This document shows positions 23,977-33,431 of a stretch of DNA of 64,000 nucleotides, in pieces. This DNA comes from Liopterus haemorrhoidalis. Its lineage: Eukaryota; Arthropoda; Insecta; Coleoptera; Dytiscidae. The notes beneath the pieces are model-generated. The model saw only the letters and a list, made by a program, of their open reading frames with translations. It was not told the origin of the DNA and did no database searches. The DNA is taken from contig OZ020625.1 in NCBI GenBank assembly GCA_963971575.1, positions 18,196,829 through 18,260,828 of the forward strand. The letters are read 5' to 3'. The translations under genes and the position numbers were made by a program. Each line of letters starts with the position of its first letter. Position 1 is the stretch's first letter.

Positions 23977-24551
23977 TTGTCAGTTGACAATAACAAATGG
24001 ACGACAATCGCACTCTTGCTGTGCAATTGTGCAGCTGCAATTAGTGCAATAGTTACAATATGTTTAGTGTTAAAAAAGAAAAGAAAAAGAAGACGTATCT
24101 GGGTAAGGCCATGGATTGCGAGATGTGACCTTAGAGGAACACACCAAAACCTTCTTCGGGAACTGCAGTGTGAAGATACTAGAGGGTATAATAATTTCTT
24201 GAGAATGGATGAAAATACCTTCAAGTTTGTAGCTTCGAAGATATCTTGCTTTATTTCCCGGCAACAGACACATTTAAGAAATTCTATAAGCGTTGAGGAG
24301 CGCCTTATGGTTACTCTTCGATTTCTGGCAACAGGAGCGAGTTACACAAGCCTACAGTACAGCAGCCGTATACCTCAATGCACTCTTTCAAGCATAATCC
24401 CAGAAACATGTGAGGCCATTTACCAAGCGTTGAAGGAAGAGTTTTTGAAGGTAAGTAAAATAAAAACACTTCTATAACAATAATCAGTTATTTTTTATTT
24501 ATGGCTAATAAGTTTTTAGCTAATAATAATGATATATAATAACTAAAGTAT

Positions 24552-24592
<41 letters not shown>

Positions 24593-26174
24593 ATTAAATA
24601 AGAAACTCGACTACAGTCCTACATAGCGAAAGAGAAAAGCTTAAAAATTAAGTTAATAAGTAATATTAATTTTTAACTAATAAAAGAAATACATATAAAA
24701 AAAAACACACACACAAAGTAAGAGTTTCCCAGATGGTCATTAATAACGAGATTCGTCATCACTGGCTAAATTAAATTCACTTTGGTCCATTTGTTGAGGA
24801 GTAGGAGAAGAAGTTATGGTAATGGTAGCTGGGTTATTTTGTACAGTGTGAAAGGTAATAGACTCGGATGTGGCTGGCCATGGAAACGATGATGATGATG
24901 ATGCTTGGGAAAAAGTAGGGCTAAAGGGTAATGACTGGGAATCGATCATTTCCCAAGTGTCCATCAAAACGTGCTGTATCTTTCTTTTTGTTTGCCGTAA
25001 TATTATTTCATTACTCGATCTTTGGATGCCACGTAACTCCGACACAATAAATTTCCCGAAATTGTCCAGAGAATCTTCAATTGTCTCAGGTACCGCTTTC
25101 TCCTTCACCATTTGTGACATTTCTGTCATGGTGTTGGATGCCTGCATCAACAAGGCATCATATGTATCCATTTTCTTTTTCTTTTTTTTTGGTGCCTGGA
25201 ATGCTGGTGCCCTCTCTGTGCTGACCGAAGGACTAGGTGTAGGGGCAATGTTTTCAGCCACTGAATCCTGAAAACAATAAAACAAATTCTAAAATAACAA
25301 TAATAAAATGATCATAATGAGTAACGAGTAAATACTTTTAGAAATGTTTTTTTTTTGTATTACAGGTACCAACAACAAAGGAAGAATGGGAAAATATTGC
25401 AAATGAGTTCGAAGACAAATGGAATGAATTCAATACAATTGGAGCTATGGACGGCAAACACATCCGAATTACTTGTCCACAATCGGGTGGATCTCATTTC
25501 TATAATTACAAAGCTTATCACAGTATTATTTTATTTGCGCTTACAGATGCCAACTACAAATTCTTATACGTAGATGTTGGAACTAATGGCCGAATCGGTG
25601 ATAGTGGGGTGTATGCCAAAAGTAAACTGAAAGAATGCCTCACAGACAGATCGATATTGAATATACCTGATTGCAAAAAACTTCCCAACACAAATATTAC
25701 TCTGCCGTATATTGTACTTGCTGACGATGCTTTCCCATTAAGCTACAGTGTTATGAAACCGTACCCTTTGAAAAACATTACAAAGGAAGAGAGAATTTTT
25801 AATTACAGATTATCTCGAGGAAGGAGAATGGTTGAAAGTGTTTTGGGATTTTAGCTACTCGATTCAGAATTTTTCTAACTTCTATTAACTTATCACCTGA
25901 AAAAGTTAAGAGCATTACCCTTGCAGCTTGCACATTACATAATTTGTTAACTGAAAAAAGGAAACATCTATATACTCGCCATGAAATTATTTCTCGAATT
26001 GAAGATGGTGATCAATTTCTAGATACTCGCAGTGATGAGGAATCCCTTGAAATGCAAGCTCTTGCAAACCAAGTTGTTAACGGAAGAAATCGTCATGGCC
26101 GTGAAATAAGGGAAGACTTTAAAATGTTTTATAATGGTCCTGGCAGAGTACCATGGCAAGACAGATATATTTAG
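23977..26174 (+). pseudogene. PIF/Harbinger transposase (HARBI1-like), one frameshift
   Basis: Two exons: up to 24450 (donor GTAAGT) and 25366-26174 (acceptor TTACAG), joined in phase 0. Numbering from 23977, the acidic residues of the nuclease are D187 (AMDGKHI), D237 (GDSGVY), D278/D279 (LADDAF) and E315 (MVESVLG); spacings of about 50, 41 and 36 agree with the HARBI1 pattern. Exon 1 has the family block RPWIARCDLRG and EERLMVTLRFLATG. At about 25845-25850 the frame slips by one base after VESVLG; reading then continues in another frame with RFRIFLTSIN to the stop at 26174. No ATG opens the N-terminal frame: the ATG at 23998 is in another frame and stops after 15 codons, and the first in-frame ATG is near 24204. 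Exon 2 lies inside intron 2 of the minus-strand MADF gene. Confidence 0.85.
24557..24590. repeat. (TA)n microsatellite in the transposase intron
   Basis: About 17 TA units inside the intron of the Harbinger transposase. Confidence 0.9.
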
Positions 26175-26868
26175 ACTAGCGCAGGGGTCTTAATTTTTTA
26201 CCTTCTAACCTGCCTCGAGAGTTCATAATTTCATGTGAAGACTATAATTATAAATTCCATTGAACCCTTGGTCTAGTGTAATCTAGTGTAACAATTAAAA
26301 ACTTACTTTATCTTGAACTGCCTCTAGCTCTATTACATTTTGCGATGGGTCTAAATTTGACGATGACTCATCCGCGTTCGTCGATTTTTCCAAAAATTTC
26401 ATAAGTGGAAACCAGTATACTGAGGGCTTGTACACATCATTTTCTTCCGCTCCACTTTTCATGCTGTTTAGCACCTGAAAAATGATAAACGAGAGATTGT
26501 TAAACACCGGTATAGTTAGGTTAGGTTTAATTAATTTCTATAAACTTGATTGGAATTATGAAATGTAGTAGTGATATACATTGTAACTTTAATTTAATAA
26601 ATAAAACTGTTTGTATTTACTTACCTTCATTTTTTCAGCTAAATATTGGGTTCTCAATCCATTTAATTTTTTTTTTTACATCATCCACCGTACATTTCCC
26701 GTTTATCGCTTTTGATATTGCGTTTGCAATAATTTTGTACACCTCTAACCTTTTATTTCTATTTTTGTAATCAGAATGTTGATGATTATACAACATTTCA
26801 TACCCCTCATATTCAGAAATTAATAATTTTGTTGTAGAGACACACCAACTCAACTTTCCTTCCGCCAT
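24740..26868 (-). pseudogene. MADF/Myb-like partner gene of the Harbinger element
   Basis: Three minus-strand exons: 26868-26625 (donor GTAAGT), 26474-26307 (acceptor TTTCAG, donor GTAAGT) and 25267-24740 (acceptor TTTCAG), all phase 0. Exons 1-2 encode a MADF domain: LLISEYEGYEMLYN, DYKNRNKR, a LRTQY block, then KSGAEENDVYKPS. Exon 3 is a Ser/Pro-rich tail with a lysine run (KKKKKKM) and a coil. Such proteins bind the transposon ends and help bring the transposase to the nucleus in this superfamily. Exon 1 is 244 bp where 243 is needed: an 11-A run shifts the frame before LRTQY, either a real mutation or a homopolymer reading error. Without it the product would be about 313 residues. Exon 3 lies within the transposase intron on the other strand. 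Confidence 0.8.
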
Positions 26869-27034
26869 GTTGTTTTCAAACTGTCGAATCTTTTATCAAG
26901 GTTAGCAGAAGGCTATATATTTTACAAAATAACTTTTACAAAAGAAATATTTTATAAAAGATGGCCTATTACACGTCAATTATATTTTATAACAGATCTT
27001 TGTAAAAGATCTTTTGTAAAAAGAAAAAAAATCG

Positions 27035-27967
27035 TAAGAGATCAGAATTAACACTTTGCCCCGATTTAAACATCTCATAATAAATTATTCCTTGATAGGG
27101 CCTTCCAGATCAAACTTCATCATCCAAGCATAAATTTTCTGATTAAAGTTTTTTAAACCACTGTTAACATGTGCGTACAGTTTATCACCATAAACAGTGC
27201 AAATGTTTTATGTAGCAACTGTAGCAACTTTTTTTTTACTCAAACAAGATTAAACAGCATAAAAAATGAGTTTAATCAAAACGCAAAAGACGTCTGTTTA
27301 ATTCAGCGAATAAATCGTGACTAGTTCGCATACTGCACTAATTATAAAAACGAAAAAACTTTCCGGTACACCTCATATATAAGAGATTTTCGGGATGTTC
27401 GTGAAATGCGTTAACTGAGAAATCAATTACTAAGAAAATTGTATAATAAAAGAAAAAAATTATTATAATCATTAAGTTAAGAATTAAATTTACTAAAGAG
27501 TTTAAATATTACTTAAAATTTCAAATGACTATATAAAAGGTATCTTCAAAAGGTGGAAATATTTCAACTAAACTCCAAATATGTATTGCTTTACGTTATT
27601 TTGTTAAAGATTCATATCAACAAGATATAAGTAACTAGTTAATATCATGAATAATTAGTTAGGTACCATTACATTTTTACTTATAATTATTTTAAAATAT
27701 TCATTTTTTTTGTTAAAAGAAATCGATAAGAAATCGTCACCAAACTCTGTCAAAGAAACAAGGTTAAACTAGTAACGTATCTTCCATCTCTTTTAACATG
27801 TTGTACAGTGCATATATCTATCTCTTTCTATCGACAACAGAAAACTTTTCCAAACGCACTTCTCTATTAGTTAAAAGATTCAGTTCCTAATGAATTACGA
27901 ACGTAGCTAGACGTGTGCTATTTGTGTGCAGTTTTGTTCAGTGCTGCTTAAAAGTGCAACAAATTAA

Positions 27968-27970
<3 letters not shown>
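27035..27970. other. Stretch right of the Harbinger element
   Basis: Expected to continue the LINE fragment cut at 19656, but no convincing RT tail is readable. On the minus strand about 27060-27200 reads as a short coding-like stretch (KLYAHVNSGLKNFNQKIY, then AWMMKFDLEGPIKE) that I cannot assign. The rest is AT-rich. Confidence 0.3.

Positions 27971-28021
<51 letters not shown>
27971..28021. repeat. (TA)n microsatellite abutting the gypsy 5' LTR
   Basis: About 25 TA units end exactly at the first base of the LTR, which hides any target duplication on that side. Confidence 0.95.
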
Positions 28022-28025
<4 letters not shown>

Positions 28026-28297
28026 GGACTGACCAATCGTATTACCCGCTCAAATGAGAAGATTTCTGAAGAAGTCCCTGCATCACCGACTGTGAACCCC
28101 AAGTAACCACGTGTATGGCGTGTTCAGTCCCACTGTGAACCCCGGTTTCACACGTGGAGTGTGAGTTCAGCCGGCAACGAAGGCAGATGTGTCAAATTTT
28201 TTACAATTTAATTAAATTTAATGTTACTAAAATTTGCTTTAATATTACCAATAAATTTTTATTAATATAAACTTATGTTTCAATTAAAAATCCCACA
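28022..28297 (+). repeat. 5' LTR of the gypsy element
   Basis: 276 bp. Compared with the 3' LTR it lacks about 10 bp in an internal imperfect direct repeat (CCCTGCATC.CCGACTGTGAA). AATAAA-like signals lie near its 3' half. Confidence 0.95.
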
Positions 28298-28301
28298 AAA
28301 T

Positions 28302-28319
28302 TGGGGGCTCGTCCGGGAT
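28302..28319 (+). promoter_or_regulatory. Primer-binding site for tRNA-Pro
   Basis: TGGGGGCTCGTCCGGGAT, four bases after the LTR, is complementary to the 3' end of tRNA-Pro. The same 18-base site is known from gammaretroviruses such as murine leukaemia virus. It primes minus-strand DNA synthesis. Confidence 0.9.
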
Positions 28320-28778
28320 TCGAAACATAATTATTAACATCTGGTGATAAACAAAAGTGAAAAGTGAATTTAATTAAAGCTAAAAGTTGTTAACAAAGTG
28401 ATTTTAGTGTATAAAAAGAGTGAACAGTTAAATTTTAACAATGTTGAGGGGTGTGTGTGATGTGTGACGTTATTTTGTATAGTGCCCGCTGTACTCCACT
28501 CGCCGAGCGTTGTTTAATTCGTTGTTTAAGTCTTAAAAGACGTTATTGTATCTGTTGTCTGAAAGTTAAGATAATATTTTAATTTTTGAGTTAAAATAAT
28601 TAATTCAAAGAGGTGTTAACAATAAAAATAGGTTAAATTATAAAGACGGTTTAAAACAAGTGATTTATTTACAAAAATTAAATAAACAAACGACTAAATC
28701 CGAATTAAAAAAAAAAAGTGTAAAACGACGAAATAAACTTGAATACGCCGGCAAAAGACGTTAGTTAAAAGAGTTGAA

Positions 28779-29072
28779 GACGAAATCAAAGAAGAAAGAA
28801 GACGTGCCAAGACGAAACCAAAGAAGAAAGAAGACGTGCTAAGACGAAATCAAAGAAGAAAGAAGACGTGCTAAGACGAAACTAAAGAAGAAGGAAGACG
28901 TACTAAGACGAAATCAAAGAAGAAAGAAGACGTGCTAAGACGAAATCAAAGAAGAAAGAAGACGTGCCAAGACGAAACCAAAGAAGAAAGAAGACGTGCC
29001 AAGACGAAACCAAAGAAGAAAGAAGACGTGCTTAGACGATAGCAAAGAAAAAAGGAAGACTCACCAAGACGA
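28779..29072 (+). repeat. 32-bp purine-rich minisatellite in the gypsy leader
   Basis: About eight to nine units of GACGAAATCAAAGAAGAAAG + AAGACGTGCTAA, nearly all 32 bp, between primer site and gag. The plus strand is almost free of pyrimidine runs. The rest of the leader (28320-28778) shows no feature. Confidence 0.9.
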
Positions 29073-29213
29073 AAACCAAAGGAAAACGACATGTGAAAAC
29101 CAACATAAAGCTGAAAAACACGAGCGAAAGAAGATTGCCCACGAGTAAAGAAGACGTTAAAAGTTAGTAAGAAGAGAAAATACGGTAAGCAAAATCATTT
29201 TTTATTAATAAAA

Positions 29214-31952
29214 ATGCCGAAAGGAGTGCCAAGAAAGGTAGAAGAGTTGGAGAGATCCCTCGAGCAACTTTCTCTTCAAAAGACTGAAGAAAAAGAAACA
29301 CTTGAAAGAGAAATACAATCTCTTAATCAGAGACTTGAGAACATTAAGCATAACAACACTGGCTCTTCAAGTATGTTTAATTTTAAAGACATTGAAGGCA
29401 TTGTACCCAAATTTAATGGTGCCGATCTGTCTTACGCTGTAAACAGTTGGATCAAAGATGTCGAAGATAATTCTCAAATGTTTCATTGGTCAGATTTGCA
29501 AACTCTGGTTGCTGCTCGCAAATCGTTGGACGGATTAGCCAAGCTATGGCTAAAATCAGAACCGATATTTAAAACTTGGACTGAATTTAGAGTTGCAATC
29601 ATAGAAGAATTTGGTCTCAAAGTAGACAGTAAGACAATCCATCAATTACTTTCAAAAAGGAAGAAACTCGCAACGGAAACGTACCAAGAGTATTTGCTTC
29701 ATATGAAGGAATTAGGGAAGAGAGCTTCCATGGACGACACTGTCATAATTGAGTACATAATAGACGGCATCTCAGACTACGAATCCAACAAATCGATACT
29801 TTATGGTGCTTTGACTTTCCCCGAATTTAAGCAGAAACTAAAGATTTATGAAACGATGAAGATGAAAAGCAGAAGTACTCCTGAAAAGTCCACATTAAAA
29901 ACAAATAATAAAACTGAAAAAGTATGCTTTAATTGTGAAGGCAAAGGACATTTGTCTAGAGACTGCACGAAGAAGACACAGGGCCCAAAATGTTTTAGTT
30001 GTAATAAGTACGGACATATTGCCCCAAAATGCCCTGAAAAGAAAACCAATACAACGGTGTCTCACCAAGAATCAAGTAGCATGTTAATAAAGCGAATTGA
30101 TCCATTCAACAAGATGTGTAAAATGGTTGAGATAAAAAATCGTCAAGTAGTCGCTCTAACTTACACTGGCAGTGAAGTCAATGTTATGACTCAAGATCAG
30201 CTGTTATATCTGGATGTCCAATCAACCAGTGATAAGAAAATTACACTGCAAGGCCTAGGCTCAAAAAAGGTCGAAACTTTGGGAAAGATCGAAACCAATA
30301 TAAAAATTGACGGAGAAGAATACGAAATGATAATTCACATAGTCCCTGACAATGCAATTCCAACAGACATGATAATAGATAGAGAATTATTAAATGATGC
30401 AGAACTTAAAATTAATGCCGACGGTCTAGAGATTAAAAAATACCATAAGAATGAAGAAGAAAAAGATTTCTTAATGATTGAGACAAGTTTAGAAGAAGAA
30501 ACTCTAATGGGATTACCTGAAGATGTCGAAGAGATTGTTAATAACTACCATCCTAAAGAAGTAAGAACTACAGCCGTGAAAATGAAAATTATCTTGAGTG
30601 ATGATAGACCCATCTACCAACACCCAAGAAGACTGTCAATTCCAGACAAAAGAGAAGTGGATAGACAAATTGAAGAATGGCTTCAGAAAAAAATTATTCA
30701 ACCAAGCTCATCGGACTTTGCTAGTCCAATAGTCCTCGTGAAAAAAAAAAATGGAGATACAAGAATATGCATAGATTATAGGAAAGTAAATAAGAACATA
30801 ATCAAAGATAGGTACCCTCTGCCACTCATTGATGGCCAGATAGACAGACTACAAGGTGCATGCATATTTACGACGTTGGATTTAAAAAATGGTTTCTTCC
30901 ATGTTCTCGTGGAAGAAGACAGCATCAAATACACTGCATTCGTGACTCCTAGTGGACAGTTTGAGTTCCTAAGAACACCATTTGGCTTGTGTAACTCGCC
31001 AGCTGTATTTCAACGATATGTAAATCATATTTTCAAAGATCTGATCAATCAAGGAATTCTATTAACATATCTAGATGATCTCATTATTCCATCAAAGACG
31101 CGCGAAGAAGGAATAAACAGACTGAAAGTTGTGCTAAGTCGTGCACAGGAGTTCGGTTTAGAAATAAATTGGAAGAAGTGTCAATTTCTTCAAACAAGAA
31201 TAGAATATTTGGGATATTCGATAGAAAATAATACAGTCAGTCCGTCAAGAGTGAAGACCAATGCAGTGAAGAAATTCCCTAAACCAACCAACCTGAAACA
31301 AGTTCAGAGCTTTCTAGGTTTGACCGGATATTTCCGAAAATTTATAGATAATTATTCTCAAAAAGCAAGACCGTTAAGCGACCTGTTGAAGAAGAATAAC
31401 AAATTTGTTTTCGATGAAGAGCAAGAAACTTCTTTTCAAGTACTTAAAGACAGTTTAGTATCAGCGCCAGTACTACGAATATATTCACCCACAAACAGGA
31501 CAGAACTGCATACTGATGCTTGCAAATATGGATACGGTTCAATATTGCTCCAAGAGGACAGTCAAGATAGAAAACTGCACCCTGTTCTGTATTTTAGTAG
31601 AAAGACGTCAACCGCAGAACAAAATTATTCTAGTTACGAGTTAGAAGTACTAGCAATAATAGAATCATTGAAAAGATTCAGAGTATACTTACTTGGTATC
31701 AATTTCAAGATAGTAACCGATTGCTCTGCATTTGAAATGACAATGCGGAAAAAGGAATTGACTACAAGAGTAGCAAGATGGGCGTTGCTACTTGAGGAAT
31801 TTGATTATGTACTAGAACATCGTCCTGGAGTTCGTATGAAACATGTTGATGCTTTAAGCCGGAACCCAATAGCGATGATTATACAAGATAGTGTCACGGA
31901 AAGAATCAGACAAGCACAAAATGAAGATGAAGACGAAAGAAGCACAAAATGA
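29214..31952 (+). pseudogene. gypsy Gag-Pol, first part (Gag, protease, RT, RNase H)
   Basis: 912 codons without a stop. N-terminal coiled coil, then a Gag capsid-like region with two zinc knuckles at about residues 238 and 260 (CFNCEGKGHLSRDC, CFSCNKYGHIAPKC). In the protease the catalytic triad that should read DTG reads YTG at residue 317 (30162-30164), which should abolish activity. RT is intact: FTTLDLKNGFFHV, FGLCNSPAVFQR and YLDD at residues 619-622. RNase H keeps its acidic residues (HTDACKYG near D768, SYELEVL, VTDCSAF, HVDALSR). The frame ends early at 31952 because of a 28-bp tandem duplication; integrase follows in the next frame. Gag and Pol are fused in one frame, with no frameshift site between them. 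Confidence 0.9.
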
Positions 31953-32901
31953 AGATGAAGAAGTGATCAAAGAATTGCTTAAGACGATTTCTTATAAAGA
32001 TTATAAAGAAGAACACGGAATAATATATAAAGAAATTGAAGGAAGGAATTTAATATGCGTTCCACGACGTATACAAAACGAGATTATCAGAAGAGCACAC
32101 GAAAATGGACATTTCAGCATAAAGAAAACTGAGGATCTAGTCAAAAGAGAGTTTTGGATTCCCAAAATAAAAGAGAAAATAAATTCAGTTATAAGAAACT
32201 GCGTCCATTGTATCCTAGCTGAAAAGAAATCTGGCAAGCAGGAAGGTTTTTTAAACCCTCTTGATAAGGAAGACGTACCACTAGCCACTTACCATTTAGA
32301 CCACTTAGGACCGTTATCGACCACAACAAATGATTATAAGTATATCTTAGCCGTAGTAGATGCGTTTACAAAGTTTGTATGGCTGTACGCTACAAAGTCC
32401 ACTACTACGCAAGAAACCCTAGATAAATTAGAAATTCAAGCTGAAGTTTTTGGTAATCCACAACGTTTAATATCGGATCGAGGTACCGCCTTCACTTCAT
32501 CTAGTTTTAGAGATTATTGTCACGAGCGTAATATTAGACATGTTCAGATCACAACCGGCGTCCCAAGAGGAAATGGTCAAATCGAGAGAGTCAATCGTAT
32601 AATTATACCAGCCATTACGAAATTATCTCTTGGAAATGAACATAATTGGTATAAGTATGTTGGCCAGTTACAAATATCACTTAACAATACATACCAGCGA
32701 GCTATTGGCAAAACGCCGTTTGAAGTCATGATTGGTGTCAAAATGAGAACCTCTAAAGATGTTAAAATTCAAGAAATAATTGAGGATGAAAGTCTGGAAA
32801 TGTTTGAGGAAGAGCGAGAAGAAATTAGAATGGAAGCAAAGAAAAACATAGTAAAGATACAGAAAGAAAATAAGAAAAGTTACTACAGGAAAAGGATGTA
32901 G
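31953..32901 (+). pseudogene. gypsy integrase, out of frame with RT
   Basis: The N-terminal zinc-binding HHCC region (AHENGHFS, then NCVHCILA) is followed by the catalytic core with D in HLDHLGPL, D in ISDRGTAF and E in GNGQIERVNR. The reading frame is open from 31891, overlapping the end of the RT frame by 62 bp, because GCACAAAATGAAGATGAAG is duplicated at 31914 and 31942 (28 bp apart). The frame ends at a TAG at 32899-32901. The next 30 bp continue in another frame (REYQIDDIVAI), so at least two further small indels lie at 32885-32935. Confidence 0.9.
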
Positions 32902-32934
32902 CGCGTGAATATCAAATTGATGATATTGTCGCAA

Positions 32935-33231
32935 TTTATTACCGCAGGAAAGATAAAACCCAAATTTCTAGGTCCATACAAGGTAGTTACAGTGCTGGGC
33001 CGGGACCGCTATGATGTTGTCAAGGTAGGCATCAGCGAAGGTCCCCTTCGCACCTCTTCAAGTGCTGACAACATGAAACCATGGTGTCCGAACGGAGATG
33101 AAGACGAGTTGTCATCCGAGCCGGATGACTTTCAGGAAGACCGAGCTGTGGGACTGAGCAATCGTATTACCCGCTCAAATGAGAAGATTTCTGAAGAAGT
33201 CCCTGCATCACCGACTGTGAACCCCAAGTAA
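32935..33231 (+). pseudogene. gypsy integrase C-terminus (GPY/F module) running into the 3' LTR
   Basis: Encodes KPKFLGPYKVVTVLGRDRYD, the GPY/F chromatin-targeting module of this integrase group, then an acidic tail. The frame crosses into the 3' LTR at 33147 and stops at 33229-33231, so the last 28 codons are LTR sequence; the same frame is open in the 5' LTR. No long polypurine tract separates the coding end from the LTR. Confidence 0.8.
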
Positions 33232-33431
33232 CCACGTGTATGGCGTGTTCAGTCCCTGCATCCCCGACTGTGAAACCGGTTTCACACGTGCAGTGTGAGT
33301 TCAGCCGGCAACGAAGGCAGACGTGTCAAATTTTTTACAATTTAATTAAATTTAATGTTATTAAAATTTGGTTTAATATTACCAATAAATTTTTATTAAT
33401 ATAAACTTATGTTTCAATTAACAATCCCACA
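33147..33431 (+). repeat. 3' LTR of the gypsy element
   Basis: 285 bp, TGTGGGA to TCCCACA. Includes the end of the pol frame. It retains both copies of the internal GACTGTGAA repeat that is partly lost in the 5' LTR. Confidence 0.95.

Larger units (their letters stand above)
19657..27034. mobile_element. PIF/Harbinger transposon, near full length
   Basis: Holds the two genes typical of the superfamily: a HARBI1-like nuclease and a MADF/Myb-like protein. The left terminus GGCCGGCATTACACTATAAA is preceded by TAA, the kind of 3-bp target this superfamily uses. Subterminal inverted similarity is visible as ACAAAGATCT followed by TTATAAAATA at both ends (about 19686 and, inverted, about 26980-27000). 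The right outer end lacks the GGCCGG motif and appears eroded; TAA follows at about 27035. The stretch 19657-19880 is AT-rich terminal sequence with internal repeats of ATTACACT. A complete LINE sits between the left end and the transposase gene. Confidence 0.8.
28022..33431 (+). mobile_element. Ty3/gypsy LTR retrotransposon with both LTRs
   Basis: 5.4 kb with LTRs at 28022-28297 and 33147-33431, both TGTGGGA...TCCCACA. Domain order gag, protease, RT, RNase H, integrase identifies Ty3/gypsy. By eye the LTRs differ at about seven positions plus one ~10-bp indel, so the insertion is not very recent. No clean target duplication: the left flank is TA repeat, the right flank starts TGTAT. Coding capacity is broken (see the gag-pol, integrase and C-terminal entries). 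No env-like frame. Confidence 0.95.

Noticed and set aside
24870..25271. 133-codon plus-strand frame opposite the MADF exon 3
   Set aside because: Antisense shadow; the minus strand has the splice sites and the phase agreement.
31891..31952. Programmed frameshift between RT and integrase in the gypsy element
   Set aside because: Explained more simply by a 28-bp tandem duplication.
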